A stretch of DNA of 64,000 nucleotides, from the NCBI GenBank assembly GCA_947179485.1, contig OX359247.1, positions 30,728,801-30,792,800 of the forward strand, in the 5' to 3' direction. Each line of letters begins with the position of its first letter. Within the stretch, counting starts at the first letter, position 1. A program made the position numbers and the translations under genes. The stretch comes from Allacma fusca (taxonomy: Eukaryota; Arthropoda; Collembola; Symphypleona; Sminthuridae). The notes below the pieces were generated by a model, which was given only the letters and a program-made list of their open reading frames with translations, made no database searches and was not told the origin of the DNA. Positions 1-12,008 of the stretch are shown piece after piece.

Positions 1-735
1 AAATGAACTAATTGAACAGGTCACAGGCACTTGTAGGAGTTAAATTTAATTTTGAATTTGTATTAATAGAAATTTTGTTTCGTTCTAAAATGTATTAAAT
101 ATTCTACGGGTAATATTAGATACACTACGGATGCATCAATGAAACCAAGCACTAAATTAACAATAAGGGTCACCACGGGTCAGAACCATTTCTTACCGGA
201 CACAGGATAGCAGGACAGTGGGCAATTCTTACGGCTTAAAGTACTTCACACGTGTGTTTTGCACAAGCACAAAAATTGTTTCAATGATAGGCGCCTTCCT
301 TCGCTCCTAATCCAGCCTTAATGTCAAAGGTGTGCACCTACGCTACACGTTAAGCCTACTTGTAGGCTATTCGATAAAGTGGAGTATAAATTTTCTTTCC
401 TTGTTACCATCACGGATGAAGCTTTTGATTTGATGTGTAATACAATTATTAATGGTTAGTAAAAAGAAACTAATTATTGGTGCAGACTACGGAGGTTATT
501 AACTTAATGATAGCAGTATAGGATTTAATTTGGAAAAGACAGCGGACGTTGATAGACAGCGGAATTACAACTCAAACACTAGAATAAAATGTTAATGATA
601 ATAATGTAAATGATTGGCAGTGTACAGTATATGTAATTATATATAAGGAAATGGAAAAAATAACATCTTATCGAATGGAGTTTTTTGAAGTAATGTAATT
701 AAATAGAGTCCCGTCCGAGGGGTAAGACATTATTT
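1..735. other. 3' flank of the receptor kinase gene, nothing recognised
   Basis: AT-rich noncoding sequence downstream of the kinase stop codon. I see no long open frame, repeat array or RNA gene. It probably holds the 3' UTR of the minus-strand gene that ends at 736. Confidence 0.4.
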
Positions 736-3700
736 TCACAAATGTTCCATGTGTTCTGAAAACTTTCTTTCCAGCTGTTGAAAGGTAGGTCGATCCTGAG
801 GCTCCGAGGCCCAGCAATCGGTTAATATTTTGTACCTATAGGCCAAGTTTGAAGGATATTGCAAAAGTTAATTTAAACGAACGTCTGCAAGGAATATTTT
901 ACAAAGGCATAGTTCAATCCTTACATTGCCTTTGTGGCATATTTGGGTTTGTACAAACGTAAGTCATTTTCGAGAAGTTGCAAAAATTCTGGTTTCCATT
1001 TCATTTCCGGGTATGGGGTTGTTCCCAAAGTAAATATTTCCCACAAGGTCACACCACAACTCCACACGTCGGATTTACTGGTAAAAGTGAAGTCTCTCAG
1101 TGCTTCTAATGCCATATAACGCCAAGGAATTAGACCCTGAATTAGAAATAAATTTGAATGTTTATTACTTGCTGGTACCTTCATTGCAAACGTTTCAATA
1201 AATACATTATTACAAAGCAAGACGCGTTCCTAAGGATTTGTATTGCTTATACCTGTTGTTTTTTCACGTACGAATCAGTATTTAGTAACTGACGGGAGAG
1301 TCCGAAGTCGGTTATTTTCACATGGAATAGAGATTTCATAAGAATGTTCCGAGCGGCTAAGTCACCATGAATGACCTAATTTATATTTCATTCCATTTAG
1401 TACAATAAAAAACAAAATTACGACATGATCAATTTGGAGGTAAAAAGGTTGTGTACTGTTGCAATGTAAGGGAGGATAATTATTGTTTAAACCTTTTTAT
1501 CTTCTAAGTACTGCATTCCTTTAACTATTTGAAAGGACCAATGAATCAGATCTTTCCTGTTGAGCTGAATGGCAGTAACGCTCCTTCGCCTGACACACCT
1601 TCCACTAACATAGTCATTAGCGTAGAGATCATCGGAAAAGTTGTAACTATTGTTTCGCAGAAACGATTCAATACTTCCTAAAGGGCAGAATTCTACCAGG
1701 ACATAAACACGTCCTGAAAAGTACAGCTACTGTTTTAATTTGGAACAATATGTACCTAAGAAATCGCCTGCAAATATTCGATTCCCTTATCTCATCTCAG
1801 CATATCAATGTTCATTAGTTTAAATAAACGGTAAACCTTCATTTAAAAATTGAGTGCAAGCTCCTTTAAGTTCAACAACGTAATCATGTTTTCCCAAATA
1901 TATCATAATCTTTAGTTCGTCCAACAGTGCCTTCAAAACATCTTTCGAAACTTTTTCTCTCACAGTTTTTACGGCAATTATCTCCTCTCCTTTGACTCCT
2001 TTGTACACCACGCCATGAACTCCTTTCCCCAGAACCTGTGAGTCTGTATGTACGGATAATAAAAAAATGTAAGACCGTACTAACCGTAGTGAAAGCCATC
2101 TTTGCATTTATAAATTAAGTTTTCATAAATTATTAAGCAAACTCACCTAGTTTGAAATTGTTCCAAGGAACTTCGAATTGATTGTTGTAAACCATGTACT
2201 TGGCGTTGACATGAGCAAAATTATTTTTGTCTATTTTTGCTACATTTCCAGATAGAAATTTTTTGATTTCAAGTTTGGTAAGACTAAACTATACGAAATG
2301 AGGAAAAATTAGTACCATTCAACCGCTTTTGTACTTGTACATATTAGAGCATCTCGGGCGGTTAAAATTTACGGGTAAGCCCGCAAAAAGCCCGGCCCGC
2401 ACGGGCTTCGAGCGGGTACGGGTAAAAATTATTACGTTTGACGGGTTACGGGCGGGTACGGTCTTTTGGTCGCGGTTAAAAAAGACCGTGAAAGCCCGTA
2501 AAAGCCCGTGAGAAATTCCATTAGTTGTGAATGCACGAGCAGCGGTTGTGAATGTACATAGACTTGAATGACTTGAACGAATTTCCGACGTTTGCAATTT
2601 TAGCTTTCAAACTAACTAACGCTTGGTGTACGATAGAGCATCACCCCGTGGGATATTTTAGGTCTGTGCCCGTCTTTACGACTGTTACTAAATAACAAAG
2701 GCAGGTATGCAAGAAACGTTTTCTTGCATACCTGCCTTTGTTATTTAGTAAGTTTCATTTCGCTCTTTATTACTGTGGAAAATTCCATTTAGTCTAGAAG
2801 ATGAATCCTGCTATATGTTCAAGTATTTGTAATAAGAATCCAGAAGTTAACATTGTAATTTCAAGAACGACACCAGAAGTGCTTACCAAAGCCGAAATAG
2901 CAGCATAAACTTTTGTATTGCCTTCTTAATAAACAAGGTAGTTATCGACTGTATGTAACAGTCAAGAACACCAATATTTTAAAATACAGTTTTTCAGTAT
3001 TTAAGATGTATGGTATTTGCGGGCGGGCTACGGGCTTTTTTTAATTTTGCGGGCCGGGCCGGGCTTTTTCGATAAACATTAATTTCGGGCCGGGCGGGTA
3101 CGGGTAAAACGTTACGAGCCACGGGCGGGCACGGGCCTAAAATATCCCACGGGGTGATGCTCTAGTACATATACATAATTTAAAAGAGAAGCAAGTGAAG
3201 TGTGCATAAATAAACAGTGCTCGGCACGGGTACGAAAAATCGGTACCCGTACCCGTATCCGTACCCGAAGTGCGGGTATTTCAATAACTTGTATCTATAC
3301 CCGTACCCATACCCGAGTATCCGGGTACAAATTTTTCGTACCCGTACCCGCAATGTTATCTCAATCCATGTACCTGTACCCGTATTGTACCCGTACCCGA
3401 AAATACTCGAAAATAGTACCCATACTCCGGTATCTCAGTGTCGTCCCCGTACTCGTACCCGGGTACTTTATCCAGATTTGTTTTAATGTAATACATAGTA
3501 CGTTATATGTAATAATGTATGACACCTGAGTGGGTAATTTTGACTAGCTAGAGAGGTATTTGACATATATTTTTATTGAAGAGTAGAAAACTATAAGCGT
3601 TTTTGATTAGAAGTAAAACTATCCCCATTTGATTGTTTATGGGCTGATGGGCGAAGTATTTTATAGCACCCAGTCCATATGTACATGCATTTTTGGCTTG

Positions 3701-6700
3701 GGACTTGGCGACTCGATTTTTCACTTTTTGATTTATTCGGCCTTTTACATTAATTTTCTCACCTCAGTAGCTCTGTGTACATGTAACTCAATAATATCTT
3801 GTTACAAATATCCGCCTTTTCCTAATCAACTACCAATTACAAAAAATATCTGGCCATCCAACTTATCGGAACTCTAATTTTTAAATTGTATTCATTGTGG
3901 CTAATGAAGTATCATGCACATACGTGTCAATCAGACTATTTATGCAATTAGTAACAAATTACTACATTATGAAGACGTTTTGTATAAAATTTCGTTGAAT
4001 CCTATTCTCCACTTCTATTTTGATATTATTCCTCGTCTGTTTATCAATTATTCTTCCTAAAACCTGTTTCCATAAAAATATTTATTATAGATATAAATAT
4101 ATATTTTAGCAACACAGTCTGAAATACAGTTACTGCATGTTGTAAGGTTAAAAGGGTATTAACAATAAGCTATATGCATTCAGAATTACTAAAAATACCG
4201 ACAGAATTTTCCAACGGAAGTTCCATTATTTTTATAAAATTCATCAAAATGTCTCAAATCTCAACATATCCAAATACTCGGGTACAATGGTCGCGGGTAC
4301 GGGTAAATGACACCATTATACCCGTACCCGGTGGGTATATACCCGTTTTGAAATCCTTGTACCCGTACCCATACCCGTATCCGTACCCGAAATTTTGAGC
4401 CGACCAAAGTGTACCCGGGTAGTACCCGGAATTGTTCGGGTACACAAAATCCGTACCCGGGTAGTACCCATACCCGTACCCATACCCGTTTACCCGAGTA
4501 TTACCCATACCCGTGCCGAGCACTGTAAATAAACCAGTTTTTTACTACCTTACCCTTTGCCTCACATATAGTTCGTACAGACCAGCCAGTGCCACAACGA
4601 GAACAAAAATTAAAAATACAGAAGTGATGCTTAATGCCAGCCATAATTTGTTCACACCTGTATAGAGAATGAAACCTGCACTGATGGTTACAATATTTTG
4701 TTTTGGAATCTTAAATGTTTAAGTTCAATTTCCACATACAGACAAACATGAAAGGTATTTTCAAAAGCAACAGAAGCTTTGATAATTCTGATTTTTCACA
4801 CAATAAGAGACATTATAATACTTTATGCACATATGTACATATGTTCCTCCAATGTATGTTTGTGCATATAAACAAACGAATTGTTTTAAGGGAGTATAAA
4901 TAATTAGCTATAATTTATTATTGAGTTCTATTATATTTCTTACTGTCATCCACGGTCACTTCAAATGTTTTCCTTGCTTCACCCCAAAAATTATGAGCAA
5001 TGCAAGTATACTCTCCACTATAGGATTTCCCAATTCGTCGTATTTCCAAAACAGATGCGAATCTTTCACTTTCGTTATTCCAAATTAGTTTTGTGTTGTG
5101 TTCGTCGTAGGCCTGAAAATATTTCAAAATTGTATTCTGGTCGTTGGCATTTACAACATTGCCCCATACTCATGCCACTCAATTATCAGTTCTACAATGT
5201 CAAATGTCAAATGTGAGTATATACAAATATGTACATTCTTTAAACATCTTTGGAGACTGAAATCAATATCTGCAAAATTTTGAAACACAGGCTAACATCT
5301 TCAAGCTCAATAACAAAATATTCCCGCAGATGTATATTTTTTGTCAAATTCTGAGGATTCTGGCGCTTTTGAAGTGTTATGGTAGGTTACCTCTCCTTCG
5401 AATTCCCATTTATATTCTACATGAGGAATACCGTTACGTTCAAGACATTCCAATCGTAGTGTTTCTCCCGTCTCCACATATTTTACTGGACCATCGTCAA
5501 ACATTGGTTGCTGGCTCGCTTAACGTAATTCATAAAAATATTTTAGTACCATAACTTGGAATTGCAACAGTCACATCTACAATACAGTATGCGAATAATA
5601 GTAGTACGATATCGGGTTACTTGTATAGCTTACCTTTCACCTCTATTGTTTTTATGCTTGAAGCCAACTCTTCCGAATCCCAGTACCACATCTCACATGT
5701 GATATTTACCATTTCACCTGTTATTTGAAATTCTAAATGCGAAGATTTTATTGCGACTGTGATTTTTTCCAATTTACCCCCATAAAGGTAATTATTGACA
5801 AACCTTGTTTCTTCAGTAGTGTTTTCTGAATAACAAATACAGTTGGCACTTTCCTTAAAAATGATTTGTACAACGTCTACTGCATGTAATTAATTTGCAT
5901 TAATAGTATCGGTAAATTATTGTTACCTCCATAATCAACTAAAAGTGGCGTTTTCGTACCGTTTCTCCATCCGACATTCCACACCACGGGTGTCACCAGA
6001 ACATAGTGTATGAAATGACACTCAAATCTTGCAATTTGCTTGTCATATAAGGCTATATTCCCTGGCTCTAGTAGAAACTCATTTGGGGTGCTATTATGTT
6101 CAGCATTTTTAACTTCCTCGTCAGCTTCCTCATATTTTTCCGGTATTTTGAATTCCAAAGAATGATCTTCTTTTTCAATTATGATAACCAAGCTTGGGTC
6201 CCATATTTTAGACATGTTTTGTTCTAAAAGAACCCCAACGCAATTAATTAATATGTACCTGCTGCGTGGATTATATTATGACGGCAATCTGAGTAAAGTA
6301 AAGAACTTACGAATGTCTGTATTAATGTCCTGAAAATATTCTAAATCTCTACTCACATCCCCGTTTGAACAACGAAACATGCCGTTTTGATGAAATGGGC
6401 TTATTTTTTGACAGTATCTCTTTTGATTGCAGTTCGTCCCAAAATGCTTAGTTCCACAAGAGTTTACCTGCGAAATAGTTATTTAGACGTTACAATTGTA
6501 ATTCATATGGAAAGTCGTCACGTATGCATGTGTATATACGAATACAATACTAATTTTATTTTATTCGCATGTGGTTACAACTACTGACCGATTGTGAGTT
6601 GATTTCGAAAATAAATTACCATAGTCATGTTCAGACAATGAGTCAGCAGTTTTGTTTCCGTCGGATTATTTGCACCCCCAATGTTGACAAAATATACATA

Positions 6701-7635
6701 ACTTCTGGATACCTTCGTTTGACAACTGGCGTAATTATCGAATATAAGTAGGTCGAGTTCTATTTCAGTGTCGTGATAAACCTCGCTCGCGAATGCTGCA
6801 ATATAAATAGAATCGTCCCGTTGGGAATTTTGCAAAAATATGATCTTTCTTTTAAGAAAAGCATTGTTGACGTTGACAGTATTGACACCCATTTTAAGGA
6901 TTTCTGACGGCAATAGGCTATACAGACATTGTACATTGTATGCTTATTTTTTACCTACCTGATCCCCTACTTGGTGTCGTTATATTTAAGGTGATTGGAA
7001 AACTCCAGCTATCACTCGAAAATATGTAAGTTCCTGAAAAGGCTAGAAGACCTTCTCCAGTAACTCCTAATGTTTTCGGAAATCTTGCTGAAACTTCATG
7101 CAAGAGATTGTCTGGAAGTATTCGCTTGCGAAACATAACTTCCATCCCAGAAAATGGCTGGTAAGAGAATTTTTGTATGGTTATTACATATGTAGAACGC
7201 ATCTAATGTCCGATTATTTCATGGTTACTTTGTAGCTCAAGAAAGCTGACAATGAGAACTTACACGTTTCACATCCTGTTCGTACTTCACTGGTTGATTG
7301 CTGGAACAGTTTATGCGAATTCTGCCGAAAGAATCTCCATCGTTACGTTCCGCAAAATCAGATTCAATATATACAATTCCTGAGACACATTTCACAAATT
7401 TAGAAAATTTACTAGCTGGAGATTTCCCCAGTGCACATGTAGTATTCTGATGACCAGAATAAATCAAATTCACTGTGTACAATATTTCTTGTTCTAAATT
7501 CGTCGCTCTTATCAATTCCAGAGAGCAAACAGGTTGCAGGTAATTCGTACCTGTGATGCCCTCGGATTTAGAGCCATTCAGTGAGAGAGAGAATACCGGG
7601 ATAAATAAGGCCGGTACTATAATGTTTAAGTACAT
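736..7635 (-). CDS. Ig-domain receptor tyrosine kinase, 15 exons
   Basis: Predicted single-pass receptor tyrosine kinase that phosphorylates tyrosines after ligand binding. Exons on the minus strand: 7264-7635, 6959-7202, 6620-6903, 6311-6467, 5927-6223, 5634-5879, 5391-5518, 4944-5112, 4554-4657, 2147-2288, 1837-2043, 1493-1713, 1253-1375, 925-1136, 736-835. They sum to 3006 nt (1001 aa) with consistent phases. A signal peptide starts the protein. About 500 residues of unrecognised Cys- and Asn-rich ectodomain follow, then one Ig domain (about 535-632, ending around GEYTCIAHN) and a transmembrane helix (about 638-660). The kinase runs from about 715: glycine loop LGKGVHG, IAVK lysine, a kinase insert, [11 protein letters not shown] and the [12 protein letters not shown] block. 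All catalytic motifs are intact. It could belong to the PVR/VEGFR-like or another Ig-RTK group; the subfamily is not settled. Two transposons sit in the 2289-4553 intron. Confidence 0.85.
2345..3164. mobile_element. hAT-type MITE, CCCG-rich ends (family A copy 1)
   Basis: Ends TAGAGCATC...GATGCTCTA are flanked by a perfect 8-bp duplication GTACATAT (2337-2344 and 3165-3172). Both subterminal zones are dense in AAAGCCCG/CGGGC motifs. A second, internal TAGAGCATCACCCCG end lies near 2632. The element sits in a receptor kinase intron. It has no transposase. The same family, in opposite orientation, is at 38896-39626. Confidence 0.85.
2692..2758. repeat. Perfect 32-bp-arm palindrome
   Basis: Two perfectly complementary arms (TTACTAAATAACAAAGGC... 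and its reverse complement) are separated by only 3 bases (CGT). The hairpin lies inside the family A MITE, next to its internal end. Confidence 0.85.
3215..4525. mobile_element. hAT-type MITE with GTACCC arrays (family B)
   Basis: The terminal inverted repeat is CAGTGCTCGGCACGGGTA with 8-bp target duplication TAAATAAA (3207-3214 and 4526-4533). About 260 bp inside each end are degenerate GTACCC/CGTACC hexamer arrays in inverted orientation. The middle is ordinary AT-rich DNA with no transposase. It lies in the same intron as the family A copy. Confidence 0.9.
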
Positions 7636-8350
7636 AACTAGGTTTTAGCCTAAATGCAGCGTCAATAATTCAACCCGAACAACTGATGTAACAGGCTTCC
7701 TTTACAGTACTTTACAGGTCTTCACATATGTATACACTTTGTTTTATCAAAGGAAATTTTGCAAATACAAAATGTGTGTTAATTTTGCAGGATGCTGGTT
7801 ACTTTTTATGGTTTTGACTTCCTTGAAATGAATGAAATGTTACACCCATTAAATGTAGCAAATTAGTTAATATAATTTTTGTATATAGCTATGGAGTAGA
7901 TACTTATAGTTCGTACTTTTTTCCCTATCCGTATAAGCACAATATTTCAATCCAAAGAAACCTTATGCATAAACTAAAACTCGGTGAAGGTTAGGGCTTA
8001 AGAGAAATTTAGTTGTATTTTTTGCCTAAAAAATTATTTAAGTATCGTGGATAACTTCGGAAGATATCGAGCAAAAATGAAAATGTGGCTGGATTTTATT
8101 CTTGTTCGGCCGATTATTTGCAATTGGACAAGAACTCTTGGTGCACGTATAGATACTGTATTGGCTCTATGCTTAAAATCTTTCTGTGTTGTGGTATGTA
8201 CAAAATTAGGTCCACAAATGATGATTTTATGTGAGGACACTTCACATATATTACTGGCCGGATTAACGATTTTTACTACTGTTACCAACCAGCAATAATT
8301 TTCACATACATGTACCCGGAAATAAAATAATCCCAACGTCCACCTCAATA
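7636..8350. other. Upstream flank of the receptor kinase gene, nothing recognised
   Basis: AT-rich noncoding DNA upstream of the kinase start codon, so promoter and 5' UTR are expected here. Open frames of about 80-100 codons on both strands show no family resemblance and look like chance. Confidence 0.4.
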
Positions 8351-8352
8351 TA

Positions 8353-9177
8353 CAGTAAAACCTATATATAGTGGTTTCTCTAGGGAACCTAATACTTGAC
8401 CACTATGTACAGTGACCACTATACTCAGTATAGTGGTCATGGACCACTATATAGGGTGCATACATTAAATGAATATTTTAACGCTTTTAAGAAGACATAA
8501 TTGAAACGGTCGCATTTTTTTTACATAATCACTAATTTTTGACCGTTAAAAATTTTTCAACGTGTGGTAGCAAGATATTCTGTATAACGATAATTCTATA
8601 TAGTAATTCTAAATATTGTTTTTGAATACTACGTGAAATAGCTACCAACTATCGTAAAATTACTTTATTATTGACGCCGGCAGATTGTCCGTAAATATAA
8701 TTTAAACAAATATAATATTTCTTCTTCCAAGATTTAATCCAACCATTGCTTGCTGGCTATCCTGCCTACCACTTTCACTTTGAGATTTTCCAATAATTCT
8801 AATATTCTATTTTTTTGAAACGGAAATCAAAGTGTTTTTGAACAGTAAGTGGTATGGAGGTATGGTACCGGGAATATGCTTTATTTAAGAAACCGTAATC
8901 TAGAATAATCTTAGAAATCTATAGAAATTATGAGCGACGATTTCGTGTGCACATGGTTTTTAATGCTGACCACTGTATTCAGAGTTCGAAGCATGCATTT
9001 CGTAATGAATGGACATAAGCCCGGGTCCATTATTGACAGGGGACCACTATAGAGAAAACCACTGTATGCAGGGTTAACGTAATGTTAAAACATAGGGCGC
9101 GTGACGGGGACACATGATACTGGCCACTGTGAACAGGAGACCACTGTATAGGTGGTCACTTTATACAGGTTTTACTG
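8353..9177. mobile_element. pogo/Tc1-type non-autonomous element (copy 1)
   Basis: Ends CAGTAAAACCT.../...AGGTTTTACTG are flanked by TA on both sides, the signature of Tc1/mariner-pogo (Tigger-like) insertions. Subterminal zones carry repeated GACCACTATA/TATAGTGGTC motifs. There is no transposase frame. It is related to the element at 15924-18062. Confidence 0.8.
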
Positions 9178-9324
9178 TATTTTGATTCTGGACTAGTACT
9201 TATGATCAGTGGGATTTATATATGTATATAGGTTTAAATACGTACATTATTTTATGTATATTTAATTATTTCACTACTTTTTCCTCCTACTATATAATTT
9301 GTGGAAGAAATGCAAAACTCGATA

Positions 9325-11045
9325 TCGTCGGTGAAGAGGCAAAATGATCTAGGTGCATAATCGATTAGAATCAAAATGATCTACATAACTTTTTCCCTAA
9401 AGGCAAAATGAACTGGGTGCAAGCCTCTTTAAAAGCAAACTGATCTACATACAATTTTCCTTAAAAGCAAAATGATCTAAGTGCTGGTCTAATTTTTTTT
9501 GTGAGAAAACTAGCATCTGTAAGGAGGACACGTGGCTTATAAGGGCTAACCATGACTGTAATTGACCTAGGGTTGTGGGTTAATATTACCTGAAGGGTTT
9601 GCTATTACTAAGGATCATTCCGGCAACTAAAGTTAATTTCACTTATTGCATCTAATACATTTTTAGTTACGAAAACTGCAACATTCATTTATTTTAAAAT
9701 CGACGAATTAAAAGACGAATCAAAATCACAGTTAGAGCTACTTTTGGGATCGGGATACACCCGGGAATTGGGTTCGGGATCGGGAACGGGTTCGAGTTCG
9801 GGTGTCAAATTAATGTTCCCAAATACTTTGGGACCAGGTTCAGGAACATGTTCAGCAGACCCGCGATTTCGGGAACGGGACCGGGTTTGGGAACGGGTTC
9901 AAGCTTGATGAAGGGATTTGTGTTCCCGTCGGGAACCGGGAACATCTTCGTTCCCACACCCGTTACAGGCTTCACGTTCCCGGGAACTACGCATCCATCT
10001 AGCGGAGAAAAAAATACAAAGCATGCACGGTTTCTTTCGTGAAAGTGCTGAGATAATCATTTTACGTTCGCGGCTTGAGCCGTTACACATTTTGTGAGTT
10101 GGCATCGCGTAGTAGTGATTTCCACCTACTCTAACTTGCAAGATAAACGTCATTTCAACACGCAATGGAGGGAATCGTTTAAGCAATCTTCCTGCAGCCT
10201 CTTCGACAACGCAGACCAGACTCTTACAATTAGTATAATGGCCATTTTTAATAGTGGCTACATCTATTGTTGCACGGTGCGCATCCATAAGTATTGTTAA
10301 ATCAATAAAATAGTGAAGAAAAAAATTGTTTTACACTAACTGCACTGGTCCCGGGAACGAGTCCGGGTTCAAGGGATTCGGGATCGAGATTGGGAGCAAA
10401 GTTTATCTGATTCCGGGTTTGAGATCGGGATCGGGTTTAAGATCAAAGATTTAAACATATTTTATGTCTGGGTTTTCGTGCACCCGATCCCAGTATTTCG
10501 GGAACGGGTTCGGGTGTGAGTCCGAAAATATTGATGACCCGATTTTCGGGATCGGGTTCGGGAATGGGATCAAACTTTTCGTTCCCACAAGTAGCTCTAA
10601 TCACAGTAAGCTCATGTGTTAGTGTGCACATTAAATTGGTTTTCCCTTTAATAATTCTCAACGTGGAGTTTTTTCAAATCATATTCTACGATCATCACCA
10701 TTATCATAACATTCGGAATCATTTTCAAATGTTAAATCATAATTGACAACTTTTTTTTCAATGTTACTGAAAGAAAGAAATGGAGGCATTGGGGAATTAA
10801 ATGCATATATAAAAGATTTTGAATACCTCGCATTTTTGTACACCGGCATTAGAGTGTGTTTACTTATATTGTTTTTATTATAATTTGTATCTAGATCATT
10901 TTGCTTTTAGGAAAAGCTGCATCTAGATCATTTTGCTTTTAAAATTCAATGCAAGTAGATCATTTTGCCTTTAGTGAAACTGCAAGTAGATCATTTTGAT
11001 TCTAATCGATCATGCACCTAGATCATTTTGCCTCTTCACCGACGA
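9325..11045. mobile_element. TA-flanked TIR element with GCAAAATGATCTA ends
   Basis: The terminal inverted repeat is TCGTCGGTGAAGAGGCAAAA and continues for over 30 bp, with TA on both flanks (9323-9324, 11046-11047). Several inverted copies of GCAAAATGATCTA lie inside each end. The interior was interrupted by a hAT-type MITE. No coding frame survives. A related solo end lies near 38520-38676. The superfamily is inferred only from the TA duplication. Confidence 0.75.
9733..10599. mobile_element. hAT-type MITE with GGGATCGGGTTC arrays (family C)
   Basis: Ends TAGAGCTACTT.../...AAGTAGCTCTA have a perfect 8-bp duplication ATCACAGT (9725-9732, 10600-10607). Both ends carry degenerate GGGATCGGGTTC/GGGAACGG arrays in inverted orientation. 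Nested inside the TA-flanked element at 9325-11045. Confidence 0.9.
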
Positions 11046-11458
11046 TATAAATCCTGACGTACTAAGGATCAAGTGCAATATTTTGTTTTAATCGCCACGG
11101 TAACCTGGAACCAAATTTTAACTTAAATAGCGGGTTTTCAAAAAACTGTCGAAACTTTATGAAACGATTAAACTGTGGAGGAAATTGCAACGCATGTAGC
11201 ATATTTGCGTTTATATTGCCTAAGCATAAGCATAATGCGTAGTCATTTATCAACTTGCGCTATTATACGCAAATAAAAATGCTCAGATCAAGTTAGATGT
11301 AGTTAGCAGGAAATAAGGGTTTGAAATGTCCGGAATATATAACGTGAATACTGAAGAGGGAACAGCCACAAATGTCAACATCACAAAATGCCCAGTTTAC
11401 AGACCCATGGACCCCACTGACATTAATGCGACATATTCACAAGACTTGACTGACCCAC

Positions 11459-12000
11459 CAGAGGTGTCCATCCTTCGAAGGATTTCCTTCAGAGAAGGCT
11501 TCTTTGAACGAATGAAGCGTTATCTTTGACAATTATGAAGGGAAGGGAAGGAAGGCTGGAAAGGAAACGAAGGCTGAACGAAGGCTTCTGCTCTTTGCAG
11601 AAATAATGGAATGTGAAGGAACATGTTGTTTTTACGCCTTCGAACGCCGCTGGAACTTGCAATTCCATCTACTATATTTTAGGCAAAATTCTTCCGTAAC
11701 TTAAGTTCATGTACGTACGTACACCGTTACTCAACTGAAAACTATTTTTCTGGCGGGTCGGCTTAACGTTATTCTGAAACATTTATATCACAAAGGCAGC
11801 ATGATACCCGAAGCATGAAGGAATTTAAATAATTTTTGAAGGCTGAAGGAAGGATTATAGCATGGTTTTGAATGAAGGAAGGGCGAAGGAAGGATAAACA
11901 TTCAGAAGGCTTCATTTTACGGAACGATGAAGGAACGGGTAATTGTAAACGGTTCTCCTTCTGAAGGATGAACGAAGGTGTTTTCAAATGGACACCTCTG
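11459..12000. mobile_element. hAT-type MITE with GAAGGA arrays (family D)
   Basis: The terminal inverted repeat CAGAGGTGTCCAT/ATGGACACCTCTG is flanked by a perfect 8-bp duplication TGACCCAC (11451-11458, 12001-12008). The interior is filled with GAAGGA/TCCTTC motifs. No transposase. A related GAAGG-rich patch lies near 63080. Confidence 0.9.
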
Positions 12001-12008
12001 TGACCCAC

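Noticed and set aside
3200-4523. Open frames rich in Tyr-Pro/Gly-Tyr repeats (VPVPVPYPYP type)
   Set aside because: They are translations of the GTACCC arrays of the family B MITE; all three frames stay open because of the repeat.
5307-5390. Extension of the Ig exon past the donor ([13 protein letters not shown]...)
   Set aside because: A good GTAACC donor at 5389-5390 restores the phase and gives a proper Ig sheet when joined to the next exon.
9848-10288. Frames of 64 and 129 codons with Gly/Thr or Arg/Glu repeats
   Set aside because: They lie within family C arrays and have no support as genes.
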